Source: a virus. From it: a stretch of 23,225 nucleotides of DNA. Positions 11,844 to 19,460 of this stretch are shown in pieces; the stretch's first letter is position 1, and each line of letters begins with the position of its first letter. Where the stretch lies: IMG/VR virus record IMGVR_UViG_3300042465_006454, positions 1 to 23,225 of that record; one strand, given 5' to 3'. Under the pieces are notes generated by a model. It was not told the origin of the DNA, made no database searches, and saw only the letters and a program-made list of their open reading frames with translations. The position numbers and the translations under genes were made by a program.

Positions 11844-14800
11844 TTACCTCCTAGCCTTTCGTTTCGTGTCCTTCAGGTAGTCCAAAGGAGATTTCTTTGC
11901 CGGAGGAGGGAGATCCTGCGGCTTTGCCGACCGGTGATACGCCCGAATCGAGTGCATCATGTCGTAGAGTTTATCGCTGCCAGCCTTCGTTGAGCCATTT
12001 CCAAGGGCCGCGACAACATCCGCCGGGAAGACAAACTCCCCGTCAGCCAGCATGGCCGGGATGTCATCGGACTGGCCGTCGCCGGGGCCGGTCACCGCAT
12101 CACCGCGGCGGAAGTCCACGCGCATCTTGCCGGAGTGCTCGACCGTATTCAGACCGCCGCCAGCGTACCGGCCGTGCCGGGTACCGGTCGTGCCGCCTTC
12201 GGCCATCAAGACGCTGGCCAACCCGCCCTCCTTGGCACCCAGCGCGTAGGGCGTGAAGGCGGTTCCCATGCCCTTGAGCGGATTCAAGATCGCATCGATC
12301 TCGTTGGCCGTGCCGTAGGAGAAGTAGTTCTGATCGGGCTGCTGCTGCCCTTGCTGGGGCTGCTGCCCCTGCTGCGCTTGCTGTGTCTGTTGCATAGGTT
12401 GTCCAGTCGGCGTTTGTGCGGGGGTGTAGGTTCCCTCTTTCACGGTCTTGAGGAATTGCTCCAGAGGGCCTTCGAACTTGGCCGCCGGTGCGCCGGAGGT
12501 CATGAACGGGTCTTTGAAGGTTGGGCCTGAAATGGCCTCATCACCACCCGGGCGGGCAACCAGAGACTGCGCTCTGGCCATCATGGACTGCTGCTGCTGC
12601 TTGGCTTGAGCGGCCTTTTGGGCAGCAAGTTGCCGCGCCTTCTCGGCGGCCATCTCGGTCTTGATGCCGGTGATCTCTCCACCCAGAATCGTGCCGACAT
12701 CGGTGATCGCCGTCTGGAGGTTCTCGCCCATCTGCACGCGGGCAAGCACCTCGGCCTTCTGGTTGGCGTTGAGTTCGTCGAACTGCGCCTGAGTCTCTTT
12801 GCTCAGGGTTTGCAGTTGGGTCTGGACTGCCTGATTGGTCTGGACGAGGTTCTGCTGGACGGTGTTGATGGCCGTCTCAAGGTTCTGCCCCATCTGCACC
12901 CGAGCATTGACCTCAGCCTTCTGCGCTGTTGACATATTGTCAAAAGCGGTTTGGGTCTGCTGGCTCAGACTGGTGATCGACTCGCTGATGTTTTGCAGCG
13001 CCTGCTGGGTCTGGGTTCCCTGCTGCGCCACCGTTTGGGCGACGGTGTTGATCGCGCTCTCAAGGTTCTGACCCTGCTGGACACGAGCAGCCACCTCGGC
13101 CTTCTGTGCGGCGCTCAGGGTGTCGAATGCAGTCTGGGTCTGCGTACCCAGTTGAGTGACAGCGTTGCTGATGTTGCTGATGGCCGTCTGGGTGTTTGTC
13201 GCCAGATCAGTAACTGATTGCGAGGTCGCCAGATTCGCGGTTGCGTTGCTGATCGCCGTCTGCACTTGGGCCGGAGTGGCGGTCGCAGGCAACGCCGCCA
13301 GCGCGGTGTTGACAATGTTCTGCACCTGCGTCGAGGTCAGGCCCGGGTTGGCCGCCATCGTGGTGTTGATCAGTTCCTGCACCTGCGCCGTGGTCAAGCC
13401 CGAGGCGGTCGTAGTGCCAGTAGTCGTACCGGTTGTGGTTCCAGCCGTGGTGCCGGTGGCCGTTCCGGCAGTCGTTCCGGTGCTCGTGCCAGCGGTGGTG
13501 CCAGTGGTGGAGCCGGTTCCCGCCGCTGTTCCGGTGGTCGTGCCCGTAGTGGCCCCAGTACCAGCAGTCGTTCCCGTGGTCGTGCCTGTCGTAGTGCCAG
13601 CCGTAGAACCGGCAGTGGTGCCTGTGCCAGCCGTTGTTCCGGCAGTGGATCCGGTGCCAGCCGTTGTGCCAGCAGTGGTGCCGGTGGTCGTGCCCGTCGT
13701 GGTGCCAGCCGTTGTTCCGCCAGCGGTCGTTCCAACAGTGGTGCCACCGGCCGTGGCTCCGCCGGTTGTCGTGCCACCAACAGTCGTTCCGGCGGTAGTC
13801 CCGCCAACAGTGGTTCCAGCGGTAGTGCCGCCGACGGTTGTTCCTGCCGTAGTTCCACCTGCGGTCGTTCCGGCAGTCGTTCCGCCAGTTGTCGTACCGG
13901 TAGTGGTGCCGCCAGTTGTCGTACCGGTGGTCGTCCCGCCGGTCGTGGTTCCGGTGGTGCCGCCGGTAGTTGATGCAGCAGGAACTACCGCGCCCTTGCT
14001 GATGGCGAGGACATCCGCAGAGGTCACAACGCCGTCTTTGTTCACATCGTAACGAAGGTCAACGGGCTTCTTGCCAAGAGCCATGTCCATCGCAGCGAGC
14101 GCATCGGGATTCGTTACCGTGCTGCCAGCAGTGCCGCCAACAGTTGCGGTACCGCCACCTGTCGTGGTGGTCGTGCTGCCAGTATCGGTGCCCGTGCTGG
14201 TCGTGCCACCCGTTTGAGTAGTCACAGAGCCGGTCGTGGTGCCGGAGGTTCCTCCGCCAGTGGTCACGCTGCTGCCCGGAGCCGTACTCATCACGGCATT
14301 GGCCACCGCGGTTCCGAAGGTTTCCGCGTTCACGCCGCCGTTGGCCAGTGCGGTGTTGATCTGCGTCCTGAACACATCAGCGCCGACCTCGTTGGTCAGA
14401 CTGTTCTTGATCGGCGCGAGTACCGCGTTGATCTGATCTTGATTCAAACCAGCAGAGGTCAGGCTGTTGGTCAGGTTCTGGTTGAGCACCCGATCCACCA
14501 TCTCGTTGGCCAGCGTCTCTGCACGAGCGCCCGTAGCCCCGAGGTTCTGAAGCATATCGGCCGTGCGATCCTTGACCGTGCCGATGCCGACACCACCGTT
14601 GCGGATGGTGTTCTCGATGCCCCTTGCGATCTGATCGATGTCGTACTGCTGGATGCCGAAGGTCTGGTAGACCTGATTGAGCGAGGGCAGCGTGGGGTTG
14701 AGCGAAGTCTCGCGGGTGTTCTCGGAGAACGGGTTCGCAGTGTTGGCGGCGTTGCGGAGGTTCTGAAGAGCCGTGCCCGTGGAGCCAGCAACACCCACCG

Positions 14801-17800
14801 CGGCCGTGGTGGCCAGAGCGGTATCCGCCAGTGCGTTCTTGTAGTCCTCGAAGGTCGCGTTCTTGCCCAGACCCACCGACAGCCACTTGTCGGCGGCCAT
14901 CTGCGCGGTGGTGGTCAGGAGTTCAGAGACCTGCTCATTGCCCAGACCCAAGCCGAAGTTCTTCACCGAGTTGACGATCTGGCCAACATCCCCGGTGATG
15001 GGGATTCCCTTCATGAGTTTGCTCATGCCCGGCACGCCCAAAGCCTCGCCGACGATCTCAAGCGAGGTCATCACCGCGGTGCGGATGCCGTTCTGCTCAG
15101 GCGTAAGTTTCGTGAAGGTGAAAACACCGTTCTGACGGGCTTCATCGGCGTTGTTCCATGTCCGGCCCTTGCTGTCGATCACGGCGTTGGAGCCTTCGAT
15201 CCATGCATTGTTGGCCGCGATACCGCCAAGAGTTCCGATGGCCCCGAATGGGCCGCCAAGAGTCCAAGAGATGGCCGAGGAGATGCCAGAGGCAAGGCCG
15301 CCAGCAACGACACGCTCGTTGCCGACCAACTTGTTCATGGTCGTCTCTTTGTCCTTGGTCATCAGGTCTTGCAACTTGTCCAGCGTCGGAGTGTCGTAGC
15401 CGAACACCTCGCCCATGACCTGCCCAGCACGGGTCACCAAGCCCACCAGATCGTTGCCAGCGCCGCGGATACCTGCCCTTACGGTGCCGATGTAGTCGGT
15501 GTGATTCGACGCCTTGATCTCTCCGGTAGTAAACACCGGCGCATAGGTCTGGCCAGAGGTTCGCTCGGACACGCCCTTGTAGTTCTGAAGGTGGTCGTTG
15601 ATCACCTTGTAGGTCGCCGAATCAGCGCCACGCAGAAGGGCGGCACGCTGCTCAGGCGTAGCCTTGACATAGTTGTCGATGAAGGAGGACATCTCCTTCT
15701 CGGTGAGATCTGACGGGTTCGTGGCGCTATCGAATCGTCCAGTGATGTTGGACATCCGAATGGCCTCGGTCAGGCGGCCCTTCACAAGGCTTACATCGCG
15801 AGTGTCAAAGTCACCGGTGGCTTGATTGACCGCGGTCTTGAAGGCGGCCTCTTCCTTGGTGTCGGTGATGTAGGTGCGCGTGACGCCCTTGTCGTCAGTC
15901 CATTGGAAGGTCTTGCCCGGGCCGAGTTGCTTGCGTGCAGCAGCGTATGCCTGTCCGAACGAGACCTTCTGAGCCTGCGAAGCGCCGGGCGAGACATACC
16001 CGTCGGGCAGATCCAGACCGTTAATGGCCCCGCTCTGCGCGGCGGCCACCGAGTCGTCCTGATTCAGGAAGGTTTGCGCTTCGCTTGCGGTTGGCTTTCG
16101 ATTCGCTATCAGTTCGAATTCGCGGTTGATCCGGTCAATCGCGTGATCTTGGAACTTCGTCGAGTCAAAGTTGGTGTACGAAACGCCGGAGAAGCGCTTG
16201 GCTTCATCGTCGGTCAGCGTCAGGCCGTAATCGCGCTTGAAGATGTTCTGAACATCGGAGTACGACAACTGACGGCCAGCATCCGCGCCAAAGCGCACCA
16301 CATTGCCTGTGGAGTCCTTAAATTCCAGACCGTTTTGAGACACGCCAGCGGCGTTGGTGAAGACCGGCTTGTTGACATAGTTGCCGCTCTCGTCGGGCAC
16401 CATCTGGTAGAACTTGCCGTCCTTCAGGGTCATGCCGTTGGACAGCGTGTAGGTGCCATTGCTGAAGCCGGTGACCTTGATTGCGCCCTCGTTCACGGCA
16501 TCGATGGTCAGGTCGCGGGTTGCGATCTCGGCCACGATCTTGTTGTAGTTCTGAGCGGCGCGATCAGCGGCCTCTTTCGAGGTCGCGTAGTTCGTGTACT
16601 CCTTCTGGTACTTGTCAGAAGCAGCCTTCAGGCGAGCGGCGATGTTGTCGCCGGACGGGGTCTCGATCTGGGCGCGAATTCCCTCAAGCAGGGCAACCGT
16701 TTGGGTGACAGAGTTTTCCTTGGCCTTCAGGCGATTGATGATGTCTTGAGTCTTCGCATCATCATTCAGCGCACTGAACGAATCCGAGGCGGCCTTGGCC
16801 GCAGCGCCAGCGTTGTTTGCGGTTGCGACATTGGCACGCGCAGCATCAAGGAACGACTGCTGACTTGGGCCGTAATCCACAGAAGTGGTTGGATTTCCCT
16901 CGGAATCTCGAATGCTCCCATCGGGCACATAAGCGTTGTAGTAACCGCCCTCTCCATCGTAGCGCTGCTCGTATCTGCCGCCGATGAGTTTGAAGTAGTA
17001 CGAACCGTTTTCGTCGCCAGTAAATGAATACCCCAACTCGCGCATCTTTGCGTCGTAGTTCTCGTAGGCCCACTTGTTCTTCTCGTAGTCAGCCTTGGCG
17101 ACCTCATAGATCGCCTTGTTGTCGTCAAAGGTCTTCTTGTAGGTGGTCAGTTGATCGGCGATGGGCGTGTACTCATCCTCGTAGATGTCCATGTACGCCG
17201 CCTGATCGGCCTTCAGCGTGGTGACGCCCTCGTTGTACTTCCTCGCCTCAGCGTCGTATTTGGCCTTTACAGCCACATAGTCGTCCTGCGCCTTTTGCGC
17301 GAGATCGGTCTTGCCGGTGAAGTCTTCGTAAGCCTTGACCGCGGTCTTGTAGAGTTCCGAGGAACCCATCTTCAGGGTGGCGTAGGCGATGTAGTTCGCA
17401 ACAGCCTGAGTGGGGTCGCCCTTGCCCGAAACAATCGTGTTCAAGGCAGTGCTGGTTGATCCCTTGAGCAGGTCGAGTGTGGTCTTGGAAAGGCCCCAGT
17501 TCGGGTCTTTGTTGATCTCAGTGAAGAAACTGTCCGTGCCGGTGTAGATCAGGCCCGAGGTGAAGCCTGAGGTGATGCCATCCATCACAGGCCTGCCGCT
17601 GAACAGAGCGTTCATGCCCCCAACCATGGCCTGACCAGCGGCGGAGGTAATCGTGTTGGCAACCGCAGCCGAGGTCGCCAAAGGGAGATCGAAGCCGCTG
17701 GAGATGGCCTCGGTCATGTCGGTCTTGAGATCGCCTAGCGCACTCTGTAGGCCGGTGGCCTGAAGGAAGTTTGCCGAGGCATACGACACAAATGCAGACT

Positions 17801-18059
17801 TTGCAATGTCTTCAAGGCCGCCGCCCCTAGACGCCGTGATGACTGCGGCCGTGACATAGGGCGGGATGCCGATCATGGCACCGCCAATCTGAAGAATGGT
17901 CGGCAGCGGATCTTTCAGGACATTGGTGACGAAGTCGCCGATGCCTTCGACCACATCGAAGACGGCATCAAACACACCCTCAACGATGTCGCCAAAAACC
18001 TCCGCAACACTGCCAAGAATGTCGCCGATTCCTTCGAAGAGATTTGATACGGCACCCAT
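11844..18059 (-). CDS. 2071-aa giant virion protein with dockerin-like loop, Thr/Gly tract and coiled-coil repeats
   Basis: The largest gene. Residues 1-240 are hydrophobic/amphipathic (IGDILGSVAEVFGDIVEGVF; membrane-active-looking). Residues ~250-345 are a Tyr/Lys/Asp-rich coiled coil, 345-920 mixed and 920-1150 Gly/Ala-hydrophobic. At 1338-1349 DVNKDGVVTSAD fits the calcium loop of a dockerin/EF-hand repeat (D1338, N1340, D1342, T1346, D1349), followed by ~190 residues of almost pure Thr/Gly/Ala/Val (1364-1552). Three related 54-61-residue coiled-coil units start near 1641, 1702 and 1756. Near the C-terminus GDGQSDDIPAMLADGEF (about 1990-2008) is a motif recurrent in phage tail and internal proteins. 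The start overlaps the previous stop as TAATG. It is probably an ejected core or tail-associated protein. No transglycosylase or protease motif was found in it. Confidence 0.85.
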   Translation of the reverse strand: MGAVSNLFEGIGDILGSVAEVFGDIVEGVFDAVFDVVEGIGDFVTNVLKDPLPTILQIGGAMIGIPPYVTAAVITASRGGGLEDIAKSAFVSYASANFLQATGLQSALGDLKTDMTEAISSGFDLPLATSAAVANTITSAAGQAMVGGMNALFSGRPVMDGITSGFTSGLIYTGTDSFFTEINKDPNWGLSKTTLDLLKGSTSTALNTIVSGKGDPTQAVANYIAYATLKMGSSELYKTAVKAYEDFTGKTDLAQKAQDDYVAVKAKYDAEARKYNEGVTTLKADQAAYMDIYEDEYTPIADQLTTYKKTFDDNKAIYEVAKADYEKNKWAYENYDAKMRELGYSFTGDENGSYYFKLIGGRYEQRYDGEGGYYNAYVPDGSIRDSEGNPTTSVDYGPSQQSFLDAARANVATANNAGAAAKAASDSFSALNDDAKTQDIINRLKAKENSVTQTVALLEGIRAQIETPSGDNIAARLKAASDKYQKEYTNYATSKEAADRAAQNYNKIVAEIATRDLTIDAVNEGAIKVTGFSNGTYTLSNGMTLKDGKFYQMVPDESGNYVNKPVFTNAAGVSQNGLEFKDSTGNVVRFGADAGRQLSYSDVQNIFKRDYGLTLTDDEAKRFSGVSYTNFDSTKFQDHAIDRINREFELIANRKPTASEAQTFLNQDDSVAAAQSGAINGLDLPDGYVSPGASQAQKVSFGQAYAAARKQLGPGKTFQWTDDKGVTRTYITDTKEEAAFKTAVNQATGDFDTRDVSLVKGRLTEAIRMSNITGRFDSATNPSDLTEKEMSSFIDNYVKATPEQRAALLRGADSATYKVINDHLQNYKGVSERTSGQTYAPVFTTGEIKASNHTDYIGTVRAGIRGAGNDLVGLVTRAGQVMGEVFGYDTPTLDKLQDLMTKDKETTMNKLVGNERVVAGGLASGISSAISWTLGGPFGAIGTLGGIAANNAWIEGSNAVIDSKGRTWNNADEARQNGVFTFTKLTPEQNGIRTAVMTSLEIVGEALGVPGMSKLMKGIPITGDVGQIVNSVKNFGLGLGNEQVSELLTTTAQMAADKWLSVGLGKNATFEDYKNALADTALATTAAVGVAGSTGTALQNLRNAANTANPFSENTRETSLNPTLPSLNQVYQTFGIQQYDIDQIARGIENTIRNGGVGIGTVKDRTADMLQNLGATGARAETLANEMVDRVLNQNLTNSLTSAGLNQDQINAVLAPIKNSLTNEVGADVFRTQINTALANGGVNAETFGTAVANAVMSTAPGSSVTTGGGTSGTTTGSVTTQTGGTTSTGTDTGSTTTTTGGGTATVGGTAGSTVTNPDALAAMDMALGKKPVDLRYDVNKDGVVTSADVLAISKGAVVPAASTTGGTTGTTTGGTTTGTTTGGTTTGTTTGGTTAGTTAGGTTAGTTVGGTTAGTTVGGTTAGTTVGGTTTGGATAGGTTVGTTAGGTTAGTTTGTTTGTTAGTTAGTGSTAGTTAGTGTTAGSTAGTTTGTTTGTTAGTGATTGTTTGTAAGTGSTTGTTAGTSTGTTAGTATGTTAGTTTGTTTGTTTASGLTTAQVQELINTTMAANPGLTSTQVQNIVNTALAALPATATPAQVQTAISNATANLATSQSVTDLATNTQTAISNISNAVTQLGTQTQTAFDTLSAAQKAEVAARVQQGQNLESAINTVAQTVAQQGTQTQQALQNISESITSLSQQTQTAFDNMSTAQKAEVNARVQMGQNLETAINTVQQNLVQTNQAVQTQLQTLSKETQAQFDELNANQKAEVLARVQMGENLQTAITDVGTILGGEITGIKTEMAAEKARQLAAQKAAQAKQQQQSMMARAQSLVARPGGDEAISGPTFKDPFMTSGAPAAKFEGPLEQFLKTVKEGTYTPAQTPTGQPMQQTQQAQQGQQPQQGQQQPDQNYFSYGTANEIDAILNPLKGMGTAFTPYALGAKEGGLASVLMAEGGTTGTRHGRYAGGGLNTVEHSGKMRVDFRRGDAVTGPGDGQSDDIPAMLADGEFVFPADVVAALGNGSTKAGSDKLYDMMHSIRAYHRSAKPQDLPPPAKKSPLDYLKDTKRKARR
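12696..13139 (-). repeat. three tandem coiled-coil repeat units in the giant gene
   Basis: Units begin TQTAFD (13139), TQTAFD (12956) and TQAQFD (12794), each followed by a QKAEV-x-ARVQ-x-G-x-NL-x-(S/T)AI core. Spacing is 183 and 162 nt (61 and 54 codons). DNA identity between units is high in the core but codons differ, so the duplications are old or under selection to diverge in DNA. Confidence 0.8.
13404..13972 (-). repeat. Thr/Gly low-complexity tract in the giant gene
   Basis: About 190 codons alternate ACx (Thr) and GGx (Gly), with some GCx, GTx and TCx, in short degenerate units such as TTGGTTGTT, TTGTTTG and TTAGTTAG. A smaller related tract lies at about 14110-14280, and the dockerin-like loop sits between the two. 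Codons are mixed, so the DNA is not a perfect microsatellite, but it is likely prone to slippage and length change. Confidence 0.85.
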
Positions 18060-18538
18060 TACTCACCCCTCGGCTTGCCGGTTACGGCCATGAACATACC
18101 CGAGTTCGAATCGAACTTCGCATACGCATCGGGCAGTTTTACCCGCCTGACAGCCGCCTTGAGAATCTTCACCATGGCGGGGCTGTGCGTCTGAGCGAAA
18201 AGAATATCGAAACCCATTTTGCGAGCCGCATAGAAGCACTCGATCAGGTTGTTGATGTAGTTCGGTGCCGTGTCGGCGTTGAAACTCATCACAAAACCCG
18301 CCCGCTTGGGCAGGGCCTTGATGGCGAACATCGTGTTTCCCTGACGCAGCCGGATGAGGCTCGGGTCTTGGAACATCTTGATCATCACGGTGTACTGCAA
18401 CCGCTCCGGGGTCATCCCGACCTTCTTGGCCGCCTGCTCGTACTGCTTCAGGCCCTCTTTGAACTCGTGCGATGCAACGATGAAGATGTCGTTGGGCACG
18501 AGCATTCGCTGGTTTGAATCGACGACATGGATATTCAT
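18059..18538 (-). CDS. 159-aa virion-region protein, possible GNAT fold
   Basis: Helical N-terminus (FKEGLKQYEQAAKKVGMTPE), a strand run (NTMFAIKALPKRAGFVMSFN), then a helix NYINNLIECFYAARKMGFDI and a strand-helix FAQTHSPAMVKILKAAVRRV. The alternation resembles the acetyltransferase (GNAT) fold seen in T7 gp13-like internal proteins and related virion-operon proteins, but no clear acetyl-CoA loop (Q/RxxGxG/A) is visible. Enzymatic activity is therefore doubtful. The ATG overlaps the upstream stop (ATGA) and the stop overlaps the giant gene (TAATG). An assembly factor for the adjacent giant protein is a reasonable guess. Confidence 0.7.
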   Translation of the reverse strand: MNIHVVDSNQRMLVPNDIFIVASHEFKEGLKQYEQAAKKVGMTPERLQYTVMIKMFQDPSLIRLRQGNTMFAIKALPKRAGFVMSFNADTAPNYINNLIECFYAARKMGFDILFAQTHSPAMVKILKAAVRRVKLPDAYAKFDSNSGMFMAVTGKPRGE

Positions 18539-19206
18539 GCGGCCACCTCGTAGCGCTTGTCGTCAAACCAATTCGGATGGAACCGGGGGATGTAGATTGC
18601 CAGCATGGGGATCAAGACCTTTTTTGTCATCCACCAGCCCCAGTCGATCAATTCAAGCCACTGGCGCGGCTTTTTCCAATCGACACTCTCCAAGACCTTG
18701 GTGGTTATAAAGCGGAGTACATAGGCTTGATTTTGCCTTGCTATGGCCCTCAAGTCTGTATCCGAATACCCCAACTCGCGCCAGATGTCGATGGCCAGAT
18801 CCTTGTGCCCGATTTCTTCGCGGGCGTGCCATTGGAACAGCCGGTGGTCGCGCTCGGTCTGGCCCGGGAACCGGTCGAGGTACATCCGGCCCATGCACAC
18901 CGCCAAGTGCTCGATGGACACCATCGTGCCCAGCCAGACCTTGTGGCCGGGCTTCCTGTGGATAACTCGGGTCTTCTTTAGTTCCTCGGCCTCGGCCTCA
19001 ACCAGCCCATACCGGCGGTTGTAGGACTCGTGAGCATTGGCGTGGGAAATTTCCTCCCTCACGAAGGCGTCAATTCGGGCCGCCAAGGCGCTAGAAACGC
19101 TCGGACGATGGTGGGTAGCCACCGCAGCAAACGCACGCTCCCAAGCGGGGAAAAGCACGCTCACGGCGTGCCCATACTGAACCCAGACCATCGGATCTTT
19201 GCTCAT
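18535..19206 (-). CDS. PF10118-like ferritin-type diiron protein (predicted metal-dependent hydrolase family)
   Basis: A 223-aa protein matching, by motif order, the bacterial family Metal_hydrol (PF10118/COG3687). Four helices carry E23 (LFPAWERAF), E52-x-x-H55 (FVREEISHANAHESYN), E99 (SIEHLAVCM) and E131-x-x-H134 (WHAREEIGHKDLAIDIW). This is the E / ExxH / E / ExxH pattern of ferritin-like diiron sites; H59 and H100 are further candidate ligands. The C-terminus has the family-typical IPRFHPN-x-x-D. Length is a little short of bacterial members (about 250-290 aa), and no ligand is missing. The reaction of the family is poorly established, and oxidase, hydroxylase or hydrolase chemistry is possible. 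It lies inside the virion operon with ATGA overlaps on both sides, so it is made with late proteins and could be packaged or act on host metabolites late in infection. Confidence 0.85.
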   Translation of the reverse strand: MSKDPMVWVQYGHAVSVLFPAWERAFAAVATHHRPSVSSALAARIDAFVREEISHANAHESYNRRYGLVEAEAEELKKTRVIHRKPGHKVWLGTMVSIEHLAVCMGRMYLDRFPGQTERDHRLFQWHAREEIGHKDLAIDIWRELGYSDTDLRAIARQNQAYVLRFITTKVLESVDWKKPRQWLELIDWGWWMTKKVLIPMLAIYIPRFHPNWFDDKRYEVAA

Positions 19207-19460
19207 AGCGGGATCCTCGGGTTCATTGCGCCCAGCAGGGCGGCGGCCCAGTCCTGCCAGTCATCGTACTGGGCGGGGTTCGGCACGGCCTCGTTGGTGA
19301 AGACATCGATGGCCAGCAGGCCCTGACCCCACTGCTGCCAGTCGGTGTCGGCCGTGGGGATGGAGAGTTGCTGCGCGGCGTACTGCTCGCACATCAGGCA
19401 GGCCCACGACTCGAAGGTGTGGTACCGGGGGTCGTAGACGAATGCGTTGCTAGTAGCCAC
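19203..19460 (-). CDS. 85-aa hypothetical protein, Trp-rich
   Basis: The best start is the GTG at 19460, with GGAG 6 nt upstream. An ATG two codons earlier (19466) touches the GGAG and is less plausible. The frame overlaps the end of the nozzle gene and ends in an ATGA overlap with the diiron gene. The product (NAFVYDPRYHTFESWACLM, then WQQWGQGLLAIDVF and YDDWQDWAAALLGAMNP) is acidic and aromatic, with no membrane segment. Similar short proteins follow tail genes in environmental podoviruses, as I recall, but no function is known. A tail or assembly accessory role is inferred from position. Confidence 0.75.
   Translation of the reverse strand: MATSNAFVYDPRYHTFESWACLMCEQYAAQQLSIPTADTDWQQWGQGLLAIDVFTNEAVPNPAQYDDWQDWAAALLGAMNPRIPL

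Noticed and set aside
13404-13972. Possible CRISPR or tandem-repeat array
   Set aside because: There are no constant repeats with unique spacers of regular length; the units are degenerate Thr/Gly codons in one continuous reading frame.
14013-14048. Full cellulosome-type dockerin
   Set aside because: Only one calcium loop is present; a type I dockerin needs two paired segments. I kept it as dockerin-like.
13156-14052. 298-codon plus-strand ORF made of Val/Pro/Ala repeats
   Set aside because: It is the complement of the Thr/Gly tract (ACC/GGC read backwards gives GGT/GCC/GTX-type codons in shifted phase). Repetition explains the long open frame.
14214-15713. 499-codon plus-strand ORF
   Set aside because: Fully antisense to the giant gene, no domain signature, His/Arg/Val-rich; no ribosome site or neighbours on that strand.
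15822-17027. 401-codon plus-strand ORF
   Set aside because: Antisense shadow of the giant gene with hydrophobic filler sequence and no recognisable motifs.
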